Origin: Bradyrhizobium sp. CB1650
GTDB lineage: Bacteria > Pseudomonadota > Alphaproteobacteria > Rhizobiales > Xanthobacteraceae
Assembly (NCBI RefSeq): GCF_029761915.1
Contig: NZ_CP121695.1
Coordinates: 7,159,501-7,223,500 of the forward strand
Length of the DNA stretch: 64,000 nucleotides
Direction of reading: 5' to 3'
Positions 16,957-25,683 of this stretch are shown here, piece by piece. Below the pieces are notes generated by a model. The model was not told the DNA's origin. It was given only the letters and a program-made list of their open reading frames with translations, and did no database searches. The first letter of the stretch is position 1. Every line of letters starts with the position of its first letter. The translations under genes were made by a program, and so were the position numbers.

Positions 16957-18918
16957 ATGCGGACCCAACTGAGTTCTTATTTCGCACGGCTGTTTGCCGG
17001 CGATTTGTCCGCGTTTGGCGGACCAGCAACCGACGAAGCCGTCGCCGGCCATATCCGCGCCGAGCAGATGTCGCTCGTGCTGGGCTATTCCGTCGGCATT
17101 ATGCTCGCCAACGCCTGCAATGCGGCGGTGCTCGCCATCGCCCTGTGGCATTCGCCCGATTGGAAGCTCGCTCTGGTCTGGGCGATCACAGTCGCCGGCG
17201 CCGCGATCGCATTCGGCCTGCAATCCCACACCTCGCGCCGTATCACCAAGCCGCAATTCGTGTCCCGCCGCGCCGTGTACCGGCTCGTACGGAATGCCTT
17301 CCTGCTCGGCACGGCCTGGGGCATCGTGCCGGTCGCCTTCTTCGCAAACGCCGAGACCGGCGGAAAGCTCGTCATCACCTGCCTGTGCTCCGGGATGCTG
17401 GCCGGCGGCGCGCTCGCCTTCGCCACGATTCCGATCGCGGCCATCGCATTCACGGCGCCGCTCTTCCTCGGCATCGCCATCTGTCTCGGCCGAAGCGACG
17501 ATCTGGCTTATCTGCTGATCGCCATCCTGGTCGCGGTCTATGGATCGGTGCTGCTGCGCGGCGTGTTCGTCAATTCCTTCGCATTCACGCGTCGCGTGAT
17601 GCGGCAGATCGAGACGGAACGCAACGTGCGGCAGGACCCGCTGACCCACCTGCCCAACCGCTTCGCCTTCAACGAGACGCTCGATGCCGCCCTGAAGAGG
17701 CTGGCCCTCTCCGGCGAGGAGTTCGCGGTGCTTCTGCTCGACCTCGATCGCTTCAAGGAGGTCAACGACAAGTTCGGCCATCCGGCCGGCGACGAATTCT
17801 TGGTCCAGGTCGCGAACCGGCTGCAGCGCTGCACGCGCGCGGCCGAGCATGTCGCGCGCATCGGCGGCGACGAGTTCGCGCTGGTGATGGCGAACCTGGC
17901 GCGGTCGGAGGATGCGCTCGAGATCGCCGAACGCTTCGTCGCGGCCTTTGCCGAGCCGTTCACGATCGAGGGCCGCGAGATCGTCGGCGCGACCAGCGTC
18001 GGCATCGTGCTGGCGCCGCGCGACGGCAACACGACGCCCGACATCATGAAGAATGCCGACACCGCGCTGTACCGCGCCAAGAAGGCCGGGCCCGGCACGG
18101 TCTGCTTCTTCGAGGTCAGCGACGACAAGGCCTCGCGTGACCGCAAGGCGCTGCAATCGGATCTCGAAGGCGCGATCGCGCGGAACGAGCTGTTCCTGGT
18201 TTACCAGCCGTTCCTCCATCTCGGCGACAATCGCATCACCGGCTTCGAGGCGCTGCTGCGCTGGCAGCATCCCTCGCGCGGGCTGGTCCCGCCGAGTGAA
18301 TTCATTCCAATCGCGGAAGAGACCGGGCTGATCCACGAGATCGGCGAATGGGTCATCTTGCGTGCCTGCGCGACGCTGGCGGACTGGCCGGAGGACATCA
18401 GGGTCGCCGTGAATTTCTCCGCGGCGCAGTTTCACAACACGGGAATCCTGCAGACGATCGTGCAGGCGCTGGCCGATGCGAAGATCGCCCCCCGCCGGCT
18501 CGAGATCGAGATCACGGAGTCGATGCTGCTGTCGAAATACGGTTCGGCGGCCTCGATCCTGAACGCGCTGCTGCAACTCGGCGTCACGGTGGCGCTCGAC
18601 GATTTCGGCACCGGGTTCTCGTCGCTGACTTACTTGCGCAAGCTGCCCTTCAGCCGCATCAAGATCGACCAGTCCTTCATCCGCGACATGCTGGTGCAGC
18701 CGGATTGCGCCGCGATCGTGAAGTCGGTGATCTCCCTCGCCCGTGACCTGAAGATCGGCGTGGTCGCGGAAGGCGTCGAAACCGCCGATCAGCTCGAATA
18801 TCTGCGCCAGATCAGTTGCGACGAGGTCCAGGGCTACCTCGTCGGCCGGCCGGCGACGGCCGAGCAGGTGCTGGCGCTGCTCGCCCCGAAGAAACGCCGA
18901 GCGAGCTACGCGGCGTAG
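16957..18918 (+). CDS. Membrane GGDEF-EAL cyclic-di-GMP enzyme
   Basis: The 653-residue protein has about five or six N-terminal membrane helices (roughly 40-200) without a recognised sensor domain. A GGDEF domain (about 220-385) follows with an intact GGDEF at 303-307. Its inhibitory-site position reads RAAE rather than RxxD. The EAL domain (about 395-645) has EAL at 431-433, NFSAAQF, ITESMLL, DDFGTGFSSL, KIDQSF and EGVET, so the phosphodiesterase residues look complete. Both synthesis and breakdown of cyclic di-GMP are possible. It is a monocistronic gene between two copies of the dispersed repeat. Its proximity to a polysaccharide locus makes a role in surface behaviour plausible but unproven. 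Confidence 0.93.
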   Translation: MRTQLSSYFARLFAGDLSAFGGPATDEAVAGHIRAEQMSLVLGYSVGIMLANACNAAVLAIALWHSPDWKLALVWAITVAGAAIAFGLQSHTSRRITKPQFVSRRAVYRLVRNAFLLGTAWGIVPVAFFANAETGGKLVITCLCSGMLAGGALAFATIPIAAIAFTAPLFLGIAICLGRSDDLAYLLIAILVAVYGSVLLRGVFVNSFAFTRRVMRQIETERNVRQDPLTHLPNRFAFNETLDAALKRLALSGEEFAVLLLDLDRFKEVNDKFGHPAGDEFLVQVANRLQRCTRAAEHVARIGGDEFALVMANLARSEDALEIAERFVAAFAEPFTIEGREIVGATSVGIVLAPRDGNTTPDIMKNADTALYRAKKAGPGTVCFFEVSDDKASRDRKALQSDLEGAIARNELFLVYQPFLHLGDNRITGFEALLRWQHPSRGLVPPSEFIPIAEETGLIHEIGEWVILRACATLADWPEDIRVAVNFSAAQFHNTGILQTIVQALADAKIAPRRLEIEITESMLLSKYGSAASILNALLQLGVTVALDDFGTGFSSLTYLRKLPFSRIKIDQSFIRDMLVQPDCAAIVKSVISLARDLKIGVVAEGVETADQLEYLRQISCDEVQGYLVGRPATAEQVLALLAPKKRRASYAA

Positions 18919-18982
18919 GCGCCGTCAAACCGCAGAGCAATCGCAAGCAAAGCGAGTGTTGGAGATGCGGAGGCTTCCACAG

Positions 18983-19106
18983 CGTCATGGCCGGGCATAG
19001 CCGTCCGAAGGACGGCGTCGCTTCCGCTCGCCTATGTCCCGGCCATCCACGCCTTGCCCGCGGGCACAAAGATCGTGGATGCCCGGGACAAGCCCGGGCA
19101 TGACGA
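18983..19106. repeat. Dispersed ~124-bp palindromic intergenic repeat, copy 3
   Basis: Third copy, starting CGTCATGGCCGGGCATAG and ending GGGCATGACGA. It sits between the convergent GGDEF-EAL gene and the reductase gene, just beyond both stop codons. All three copies are intergenic and at 3' ends of genes. Confidence 0.93.
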
Positions 19107-19137
19107 CCTCTTGTGAATGTTCAAATGCGATTGCCTG

Positions 19138-20118
19138 TCAGGTCGCGTCCGCCCTGAGCAGCGTGTCCACGGTGATGGTGCCGCGAGCGCGCGAGACGCA
19201 GGCGCAGATCTTCTGGTTGCTCGCTTTCTGATGATCGCTGAAGAAGACGTCGCGGTGGTCGATCTCGCCCTCGACCTCGACCACGTCGATGGCGCACAGA
19301 CCACATTCGCCGCGCTTGCAGTCATACATCACCTCGTGGCCGCTCGCATTGAGTACGTCCAGCATCGAGCGCTCACGCGGGATTTCGAGCTCGACACCGG
19401 AGTCCTTCAGGCGCACGCGGAACGTCTCGGTCGGCAGCGTGCCGCTGGAGCCGAAAGTCTCGTAGCGGAGATCGGTGAGCGGATGGCCCGCGGCGGTCCA
19501 GGCGTGGCGCGCGGCGTCGAGCATCCGCATCGGGCCGCAGAACAGCGTCAGCGCGCCCCGCGGCAGCGAGGCAAACAGCGCGTCGAGATCGAGCCGCTTG
19601 CCCTCGTCGCCGGCGTGAACGACCAGGCGATCGCCGAGCAGACCAGCGAGTTCGTCGAGATAGGCGGCATCGCGGCGCGAGCGCACGGCATAGTGCAGCC
19701 TGACATTCGCCCCTCGCCGCGCCAGCGCGTGCGCCGCGCCGATGATCGGCGTGATGCCGATGCCGCCGGCGATCAGGCAATAGTTCTCGCGGGTCCAGTC
19801 GACCGCGAGCAGCGAGGCGGGCTGGGTGATGTCGAGCCGCGCGCCCGGTGCGAGCTGCCACATGTAGCGCGAGCCGCCGCGGGAATCCTCGGCGCGGCGC
19901 ACCGCGATCCGGAAGCCGCGGGACGAGGCCTCGCCGACCAGCGAATAGGACCGCATCTCGGGCCGGTCATCGATGGTCACGCTCACGTTGATGTGGCTGC
20001 CGACCGGATAGGCGGCGCCGTCGAACTGGTCCGGCAGGATCAGGAATTCGCGGATGTCCGGCGCAAGGTCGCGCGTCGACACGAGCGTGGCCGAAGTCCA
20101 GGTTTCGATGAAGCGCAT
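19138..20118 (-). CDS. VanB-like oxygenase reductase (FMN, [2Fe-2S])
   Basis: The 326-residue protein is a PDR/VanB-type reductase that passes electrons from NAD(P)H to a Rieske oxygenase. The flavin domain has RSYSLVG, the nucleotide domain has GGIGITPIIGAAHAL and CGPMRMLDAA, and a C-terminal plant-type ferredoxin domain has MYDCKRGECGLCAIDV plus the distal Cys in NQKICACVSRA. It is last in a three-gene operon with the GntR regulator and the oxygenase. It is therefore the natural partner of that oxygenase. The substrate (vanillate-like methoxy-aromatic or other) cannot be decided from sequence. Confidence 0.9.
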   Translation of the reverse strand: MRFIETWTSATLVSTRDLAPDIREFLILPDQFDGAAYPVGSHINVSVTIDDRPEMRSYSLVGEASSRGFRIAVRRAEDSRGGSRYMWQLAPGARLDITQPASLLAVDWTRENYCLIAGGIGITPIIGAAHALARRGANVRLHYAVRSRRDAAYLDELAGLLGDRLVVHAGDEGKRLDLDALFASLPRGALTLFCGPMRMLDAARHAWTAAGHPLTDLRYETFGSSGTLPTETFRVRLKDSGVELEIPRERSMLDVLNASGHEVMYDCKRGECGLCAIDVVEVEGEIDHRDVFFSDHQKASNQKICACVSRARGTITVDTLLRADAT

Positions 20119-20128
20119 GGCACTCCCT

Positions 20129-20881
20129 TCAGTCGGTTGCGGTCTTGATCAGCGCGAGCGCCGGCAAGAGGTCGAGATGCGTCCGGTTGCGCAGCGCGAG
20201 CCGCAAATTGCGCACGGCGAGCCGCGCATGCTCGCGCATCACGGCTTCGGCGCGGGCGCCCTCGCGGTTCTCGATCGCGTCCACCACGACGCGATGGTGC
20301 TCCTGGGCGATGATCAGGATCTGCTGCGCCTCCGGCAGTGCCGATTGCGCCATCACGAAGCCGCTGGGCGAGGCGAACGGCAGCGCGGAGGCGCGGTCGA
20401 TCTGCCGGATCAGGGGCGGGCTGCGCGACAACTCCGTGAGCAGCGCGTGGAAGCGCGCGTTCAGCGTGACATAGGACGAGAACGCGTCGACCGAGATCGG
20501 CACCTGCCGCAGCAGCTCGTCGATCGCCGCAAGGCACTCCTTGAGCGGCTCGAGCTCGCGCGCGGAGACGCCGCGCTCGGCGGCGAAGCGCGCGGCAAGG
20601 CCCTCCAGCGTGCCGCGCAGCTCGATGGAATCGGAGATGTCTCGCTCCGAAAACGCCTTCACCATGAAGCCGCCGGAGGGGATCGCCTCCAGCAGGCCCT
20701 CCTCCTCCAGCCGCACCAGCGCCATGCGCACCGGCGTACGCGAGGCGCCGGTCGTCTCCACCGCCTGAAGCTCGGAGATGCGCTCGCCCGGGCGCAAAGC
20801 GCCCGACAGGATCTGATCGCGCAGCGCGAGCTGCGCCTTCACGGTCTGCGACACGGAGCGGTCGACCTCGCGCTCGGCCAT
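20129..20881 (-). CDS. GntR family regulator, FCD subfamily
   Basis: The 250-residue protein has an N-terminal winged helix (about 10-75; LRDQILSGALRPGERISELQ and TGASRTPVRMALVRLEEEGLL are classic GntR runs). A C-terminal all-helical FCD ligand domain (about 85-230) follows. VanR-type repressors of vanillate demethylase belong to this subfamily. Unusually the gene is placed between the oxygenase and reductase genes, with gaps of only 3 and 10 bases, so it is co-transcribed with its probable targets and likely autoregulated. Confidence 0.92.
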   Translation of the reverse strand: MAEREVDRSVSQTVKAQLALRDQILSGALRPGERISELQAVETTGASRTPVRMALVRLEEEGLLEAIPSGGFMVKAFSERDISDSIELRGTLEGLAARFAAERGVSARELEPLKECLAAIDELLRQVPISVDAFSSYVTLNARFHALLTELSRSPPLIRQIDRASALPFASPSGFVMAQSALPEAQQILIIAQEHHRVVVDAIENREGARAEAVMREHARLAVRNLRLALRNRTHLDLLPALALIKTATD

Positions 20882-20884
20882 ATC

Positions 20885-21934
20885 CTACTCCCCGGCCTGC
20901 AGGTGCTGCGGGGCGTTTTCCTTCGCCACCATCTTGTCGATCAGCTTGCGCGACCACATTGCGCCGGCATCGATGTTGAGATTGTAGAAGATACGATCCG
21001 GGTTCTCGTCCATCGCGCGCTGCTGCGCTTCGAGGATCAGCTCGTCCTCACGGAAGATGCCGGAGACGCCGTCGCGGATCTCGGTGGTGATGCGCTGCTC
21101 ACCGAGGCGATAGTTGCGCACGAAGGCCCAGAAATAATGGCAGGTCTTCTCGGTCTCGGGCGTGATGGTGTTGAGCACGAAGCCGTTGACGCCCTGCGAG
21201 CGATCGCCTTCCGGCGCGCCGGTGCCGGTCGGCGCCACGCCGACGTCGATGGCGATGGTGCACGGGGCTTCGAAGCGGATGATCTGCCAGCGATCGACAA
21301 GACCGGACTTGCCGAGCTGCTTGGCCCAGAACGGCGGCGCCTCGATGCCGCGCATCCAGCGCGTCACCGTCACCGTCTTCTCGCCATGGGTGACGTCGAA
21401 CGGCGCCTCGGCGACCGCGTCGTTGCCGATCGAGGAGCCGTGCACGAAGGTCTCGTGGGTGAGATCCATGAGGTTGTCGAGCACGAGGCGATAGTCGCAA
21501 TTGACGTGAATGGTCTTGCCGTCGCCAGCCCAGGCCGGATCGTGATTCCAGTGCATGTCGGGAACGAGCGCAGGGTCGGCGAGCGCGGGATCGCCCATCC
21601 AGAGCCAGATGTAGCGATGACGCTCGACCACGGGATAGGCGCGGACGCAGGCCGACGGATTGATGGTCTCCTGCGAGGGCATGAAGGTGCAGCGCCCTTG
21701 CGCGTTGTACTTCAGGCCGTGATAGCCGCAGACGACGGTGTCGCCTTCGAGCCGTCCCTTGGACAGCGGCACCAGACGATGCCAGCAGGCATCCTCCAGC
21801 GCGGCCACCGAACCATCGGCCTTCCGGTACATCACGATGTGCTTGCCGCAGATCGTTCGCGGCAGCAGCGCCGCCTTCACCTCGGCGTCCCAGGCGGCGG
21901 CGTACCAGGCGTTCATCGGAAAGGGTTTTGTCAT
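20885..21934 (-). CDS. Rieske-type aromatic ring/O-demethylating oxygenase, VanA-like
   Basis: The 349-residue protein has a Rieske domain with Cys50/His52 (ACWHRL) and Cys69/His72 (CGYHGL). A catalytic domain carries the mononuclear iron ligands His160 and His165 in NLMDLTHETFVHG, with the bridging Asp nearby. Length and layout match vanillate O-demethylase oxygenase and related single-component-partner oxygenases. The ATG at 21934 follows GGGAGAGAGACC. A start at 21958 would add eight residues. It heads the operon with the GntR regulator and the reductase. The family also includes oxygenases for other aromatics and quaternary amines, so the substrate is left open. Confidence 0.9.
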   Translation of the reverse strand: MTKPFPMNAWYAAAWDAEVKAALLPRTICGKHIVMYRKADGSVAALEDACWHRLVPLSKGRLEGDTVVCGYHGLKYNAQGRCTFMPSQETINPSACVRAYPVVERHRYIWLWMGDPALADPALVPDMHWNHDPAWAGDGKTIHVNCDYRLVLDNLMDLTHETFVHGSSIGNDAVAEAPFDVTHGEKTVTVTRWMRGIEAPPFWAKQLGKSGLVDRWQIIRFEAPCTIAIDVGVAPTGTGAPEGDRSQGVNGFVLNTITPETEKTCHYFWAFVRNYRLGEQRITTEIRDGVSGIFREDELILEAQQRAMDENPDRIFYNLNIDAGAMWSRKLIDKMVAKENAPQHLQAGE

Positions 21935-21950
21935 GGTCTCTCTCCCACGC

Positions 21951-22023
21951 TTATGCATACGTTATGTATACAATATCCGGGAGAGGCTACTATACTACCT
22001 CTAGGCCGGACTGATGTATACAT
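21951..22023. promoter_or_regulatory. Cluster of GTATAC-type palindromes, candidate GntR operators
   Basis: Upstream of the oxygenase start are TTATGCATAC (21951-21960), TGTATACA (21965-21972) and ATGTATACAT (22014-22023). The last two are perfect palindromes with a GTATAC core, the sort of site GntR regulators bind. The regulator is encoded in the operon that starts here. Confidence 0.6.
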
Positions 22024-22033
22024 GCTTGATCAC

Positions 22034-22307
22034 TGTCATTCCCCGCGAAGGGGGAATCCAGTACTTCGCGGCGGTCGTTGGTTCGGGTAACCAGTGTTGT
22101 GTCGTGTCTCTGACGCCTGATTCACTCGATGTCATTCCGGGGCGACGAAGTCGCGAGTCCGGAATCCATTCATCCATGCACTCTGCGGCCCGATGGATTC
22201 CGGGCTCCCTCGCTCCGCTCGGGCCCCGGAATGACGGAATGGACTGTCGGAGTCACAACACTAGCGCCGCGGAGTACTGGATCACCCGCCTTCGCGGGTG
22301 ATGACAC
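22034..22307. repeat. Composite inverted repeat with a second element nested inside
   Basis: The outer arms are CCGCGAAGGGGGAATCCAGT near 22043 and its imperfect complement CCAGTACTCCGC / GGATCACCCGCCTTCGCGGG ending near 22307. The middle is occupied by another palindromic element at 22131-22235, which begins GTCATTCCGGGGCG and ends GGGCCCCGGAATGAC. The two families are common intergenic repeats in this kind of genome. Here one interrupts the other. No gene is seen in 22024-22369. Confidence 0.85.
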
Positions 22308-22369
22308 GGTGGGCATGGCACCACCCTTCCCCTCAAGCGGCGTGCGAGAGCGCCGCTTCGGCTCGAGTC

Positions 22370-24016
22370 TTACGCCCCGAACACCTTCGCCAGCCCCGCC
22401 TTGGCCTCCTCCTGAATCCGCTTCAGGTGCTCGGTGTTACGAAAACTCTCCGCGTAGATCTTGTACACATCCTCGGTACCGGAGGGGCGCGCGGCGAACC
22501 AGCCGAAATCGGTTTCGACCTTGATGCCGCCGAAGGGCTGGCCGTTGCCCGGCGCCTTGCTCAGCGTGGCGCGCACGGGATCGCCGGCGAGATCCTTCAA
22601 GCCGAGCTGCTCCGGCGTCACCGACTTCAGCACATTCTTCTGGGCCGGGTTAGCTGCGACATCGATGCGCTCGTAATGAGGCACGCCGAGCTCGCCGGTG
22701 AGATCGCCAAAGAGCTGGCTGGGATCGCGGCCGGTCTTGGCCATGATCTCCGCGGCGAGCAGGCCGAGGATGATGCCGTCCTTGTCGGTGGTCCAAACCG
22801 TGCCGTCGCGCCTGAGGAAAGAGGCCCCTGCACTCTCCTCGCCGCCGAAGCCGAAGGAGCCACCGACGAGACCATCGACGAACCATTTGAAGCCGACGGG
22901 AGTCTCGACCAGCTTGCGGCCGAGTTTTTTCGCGACACGATCGATGATCGAGCTCGACACCACCGTCTTGCCGATCGCGGCGTCCTTGCCCCAGTTCGGG
23001 CGGTGCGCGAACAGATAGGCGATCGCGGTCGCAAGATAGTGGTTCGGGTTCATCAGGCCGCTGGTCCGCGTCACGATGCCGTGGCGGTCGGCGTCGGTGT
23101 CGTTGGCAAACGCAATGTCGAAGCGGTCGCGCATCCGGATCAGGCTCGCCATCGCGTAGGGCGAGGAGCAATCCATGCGGATCTTGCCGTCCCAATCGAG
23201 CGTCATGAAGCGGAAGGTCGGATCGATCGCCTCGTTCACCACCGTCGCCTTCAGGCCGTAGCGGTCGATGATCGGATGCCAGTAATGCACGGCGGCGCCG
23301 CCGAGCGGATCGATGCCGATATTGATGCCGGCCGACTTGATCAGATCGAGATCGACGACGTTGCCGAGATCGGCAACGTAAGGCGTGATGAAGTCGTAGG
23401 CGTGGACGGTTGCGGATTTGCGCGCCTTGGCATAGTCCATGCGCGCGACGCCCTTGAGCCCGTCGGCAAGATATGCGTTGGCACGCTTCTCGACCACGGA
23501 GGTCGCGTCGGTGTCGGCGGGACCGCCATGCGGCGGATTGTATTTGTAGCCGCCGTCCTCGGGCGGATTGTGCGAGGGCGTGATGACGACGCCGTCGGCA
23601 AAGCCGCTGGCGCGGCCCTTGTTGTAGGTCAGGATCGCGTGCGAGATCACGGGGGTCGGCGTGTAGCCACCGTCCTTGTCGATCATGATTTCGACGCCGT
23701 TGGCCGCGAACACCTCGACGGCGCTGGCGAGCGCCGGCTCGGCCAGCGCATGGGTGTCGATGCCGATGAACAGGGGACCGGTCAGCCCCTTCTCGCGCCG
23801 GTAGTCGCAGATCGCCTGCGTGGTCGCAAGGATATGGCCCTCGTTGAAGGTGTTCTTCAGCGAGGTGCCGCGATGGCCGGAGGTGCCGAACGCCACCCGC
23901 TGAGCGGGGTCGGCGGCATCCGGCGTGTTGACGAAATAGGCAGTGACGAGCCGCGGAATATTGGCGAGCGCGTCCGGCGAGACCTGCTTGCCCGCCGCGG
24001 GATGAACATCAGCCAC
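22370..24016 (-). CDS. pgm: Phosphoglucomutase (alpha-D-glucose specific)
   Basis: The 548-residue enzyme interconverts glucose-6-phosphate and glucose-1-phosphate, the entry step to UDP- and ADP-glucose. Domain 1 holds the phosphoserine Ser148 in [14 protein letters not shown]. The metal loop NDTDADRHG, the sugar-binding [12 protein letters not shown] and the phosphate-binding [12 protein letters not shown] follow in order. This is the long, glucose-specific bacterial class (about 545 residues) rather than phosphomannomutase. It stands alone at the left flank of the polysaccharide locus and could supply glucose-1-phosphate to it. Confidence 0.95.
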   Translation of the reverse strand: MADVHPAAGKQVSPDALANIPRLVTAYFVNTPDAADPAQRVAFGTSGHRGTSLKNTFNEGHILATTQAICDYRREKGLTGPLFIGIDTHALAEPALASAVEVFAANGVEIMIDKDGGYTPTPVISHAILTYNKGRASGFADGVVITPSHNPPEDGGYKYNPPHGGPADTDATSVVEKRANAYLADGLKGVARMDYAKARKSATVHAYDFITPYVADLGNVVDLDLIKSAGINIGIDPLGGAAVHYWHPIIDRYGLKATVVNEAIDPTFRFMTLDWDGKIRMDCSSPYAMASLIRMRDRFDIAFANDTDADRHGIVTRTSGLMNPNHYLATAIAYLFAHRPNWGKDAAIGKTVVSSSIIDRVAKKLGRKLVETPVGFKWFVDGLVGGSFGFGGEESAGASFLRRDGTVWTTDKDGIILGLLAAEIMAKTGRDPSQLFGDLTGELGVPHYERIDVAANPAQKNVLKSVTPEQLGLKDLAGDPVRATLSKAPGNGQPFGGIKVETDFGWFAARPSGTEDVYKIYAESFRNTEHLKRIQEEAKAGLAKVFGA

Positions 24017-24493
24017 TGGAGAAATCCTCGTCTTGTCGTGCAGAGATTGCGGAATACCATAGCATCGGCCGGGCGCCCGCCAAGCGACAACACTTGCGAT
24101 GGGGTGCCCGTTCCCTAGCCGTGACGACGGTATAAGTCCCCGTCATCCTTCGAGGACTGCGAACTGTCATTCCGGGGCGCGCCACTTGGCGCGAGCCCGG
24201 AACGACGGGCTGGGTATGACGCGCCCACGCGCGACAGTCGCGCGGCGAACGATGTCATGCATTAACCAAGAACGGCCCACGTTTCTCGCGCGCGCACGAT
24301 CACCCGCGGCCTGCAAAACGCCACTGCCGGTGTCGCGAGCCGGCACGACCGCCGGGCGCGTTCCGATTCATCCCGGATCTGCTCAAGAGCCGATTAACGT
24401 AAAGAAAGCCTTCGGCTTCGGTTTGGCGAGACCCGCCTATATGGTTTGCCCGCGCAAGGGCGAGACAATCCGCGAAACGACGGAGCAGGCGTA
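24017..24493. other. Intergenic stretch with a short palindromic repeat
   Basis: No supported gene between the divergent pgm and acyltransferase genes. A small inverted repeat at 24166-24206 (GTCATTCCGGGGC ... AGCCCGGAACGAC, with CGCGCCA/TGGCGCG in the centre) resembles the ends of the element nested at 22131. A small hairpin AAGCC-TTC-GGCTT lies near 24409. Confidence 0.6.
24166..24206. repeat. Short palindromic repeat related to the 22131 element
   Basis: Ends are GTCATTCCGGGG and CCCGGAACGAC, matching the termini of the element nested at 22131-22235 but with a much shorter centre (GCGCGCCACTTGGCGCGAG). It is probably a reduced, internally deleted copy. Confidence 0.7.
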
Positions 24494-25657
24494 ATGCAAG
24501 GGCAGGCCCGGTTGGCTGCCGGTCGAACCGATCACGGCGCAGCGTCGCTCAGTCGTTCGCATACGCTCGATTTCCTGCGCGGCCTCGCGATCGCGGGTGT
24601 GATGGCGATCCACGTCTCGCAGTCCTTCCCGTCGGGCATCCGTGCCGTCGATTTCACGTTCATCTGCGGCTGGGTCGGCGTCAATTTGTTCTACTTCGTC
24701 AGCGCCATGACGATGTGCCTGATGTGGACGCAGCGCGCATCGGAAACGAGCCCGACCCGCAAATTCTACATCCGGCGCTTCCTGCGCATCGCACCGCTGT
24801 TCTGGCTCGCGATCCCGTTCTACCTCGTCGTCAACGGCACCGGGCCGAGCTACAACGCTCCGAATGGCATCGGACCTCACCAGGTCATCCTGACCGCAAC
24901 GTTCCTGCACGGCTTCTGGCCGGACAGCATCAACAGCGTCGTGCCGGGCGATTGGTCGATCGCGGCGGAGATGACGTTCTATCTCGTCTTCCCGCTTCTG
25001 ATCACCGCATTCGGATCGCGCCGTCATCTCTACCTTGCGCTCGCGATTCTACTCCATCTCGTCAATGTCTGCCTGTTCAAGCCGGGCGCCTACGCACTGT
25101 TCTCGGCCTATTACGGGCCCGGCAACGAGGCCTTCGTCTGGAACGCTCTTCACTTGAGCTTCCTGAACCAGCTTCCGATCTTCCTGGTGGGCTGCGCGCT
25201 GTTCTTCTCGCTTCGCGACGGCTTTGCGAAGTCCGATGCGGCGATCTTCGCCAGCTTCATCGCGCTGTCCTTCATCGCCGACCGCGCGACCGGATCGCAC
25301 GAATTCAACTATCTTATGATCAACCTCGTGCTCGGCGCGCTGGTGTTCGGCTGTATCCGTTTTTCGATCCGCTGGTCGCCGCTCGAGGCGATCGGCCGCA
25401 ACTCCTATTCGATGTATCTGTCGCACTTCGCCGTCATCCTTGGCCTGCATCAGATCTGGCCGCTGCGGGGCGGGCTGGTCTCGCTGCTCGCAGCCTACGC
25501 AGTCACTGCAGCACTCAGTTATCTCGTCGCGCGCGCGACCTGGCATCTGGTCGAGCGTCGCGCGCAGGACCTGGCGCAGCGCCTGACCTCCTCGATAGCC
25601 AAGCCGGTGCGCGCAGGAGCGATGCCTAGAGCAAGCGTCCACAGCGCCGGCGCGTGA
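24494..25657 (+). CDS. Acyltransferase 3 family membrane protein (OafA/ExoZ-like)
   Basis: The 387-residue integral membrane protein should transfer acetyl or another acyl group onto a sugar of a surface polysaccharide. It begins with LDFLRGLAIAGVMAIHVSQSF, the family start with its key Arg and His. It continues with about ten membrane helices, the GWVGVNLFYFVSAMTM loop, the FYIRRFLRIAPLFWL run and the GDWSIAAEMTFYLVFPLL segment. Further conserved text is IGRNSYSMYLSHF. The ATG at 24494 follows GGAG at 24482. It marks the left end of the polysaccharide gene region. Confidence 0.9.
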   Translation: MQGQARLAAGRTDHGAASLSRSHTLDFLRGLAIAGVMAIHVSQSFPSGIRAVDFTFICGWVGVNLFYFVSAMTMCLMWTQRASETSPTRKFYIRRFLRIAPLFWLAIPFYLVVNGTGPSYNAPNGIGPHQVILTATFLHGFWPDSINSVVPGDWSIAAEMTFYLVFPLLITAFGSRRHLYLALAILLHLVNVCLFKPGAYALFSAYYGPGNEAFVWNALHLSFLNQLPIFLVGCALFFSLRDGFAKSDAAIFASFIALSFIADRATGSHEFNYLMINLVLGALVFGCIRFSIRWSPLEAIGRNSYSMYLSHFAVILGLHQIWPLRGGLVSLLAAYAVTAALSYLVARATWHLVERRAQDLAQRLTSSIAKPVRAGAMPRASVHSAGA

Positions 25658-25683
25658 CCCCTTCCGCGCAGACCGCAGCGCTT

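Noticed and set aside
16570..18576. 668-codon frame opposite the GGDEF-EAL gene
   Set aside because: Antisense shadow of an intact GGDEF-EAL protein; it also reads through a dispersed repeat copy.
20054..22090. 678-codon frame across the oxygenase operon
   Set aside because: Opposes three genes with clear domains and continues through the intergenic operator region, so it cannot be a real gene.
22298..24118. 606-codon frame opposite pgm
   Set aside because: Antisense shadow of phosphoglucomutase, whose active-site motifs are complete.
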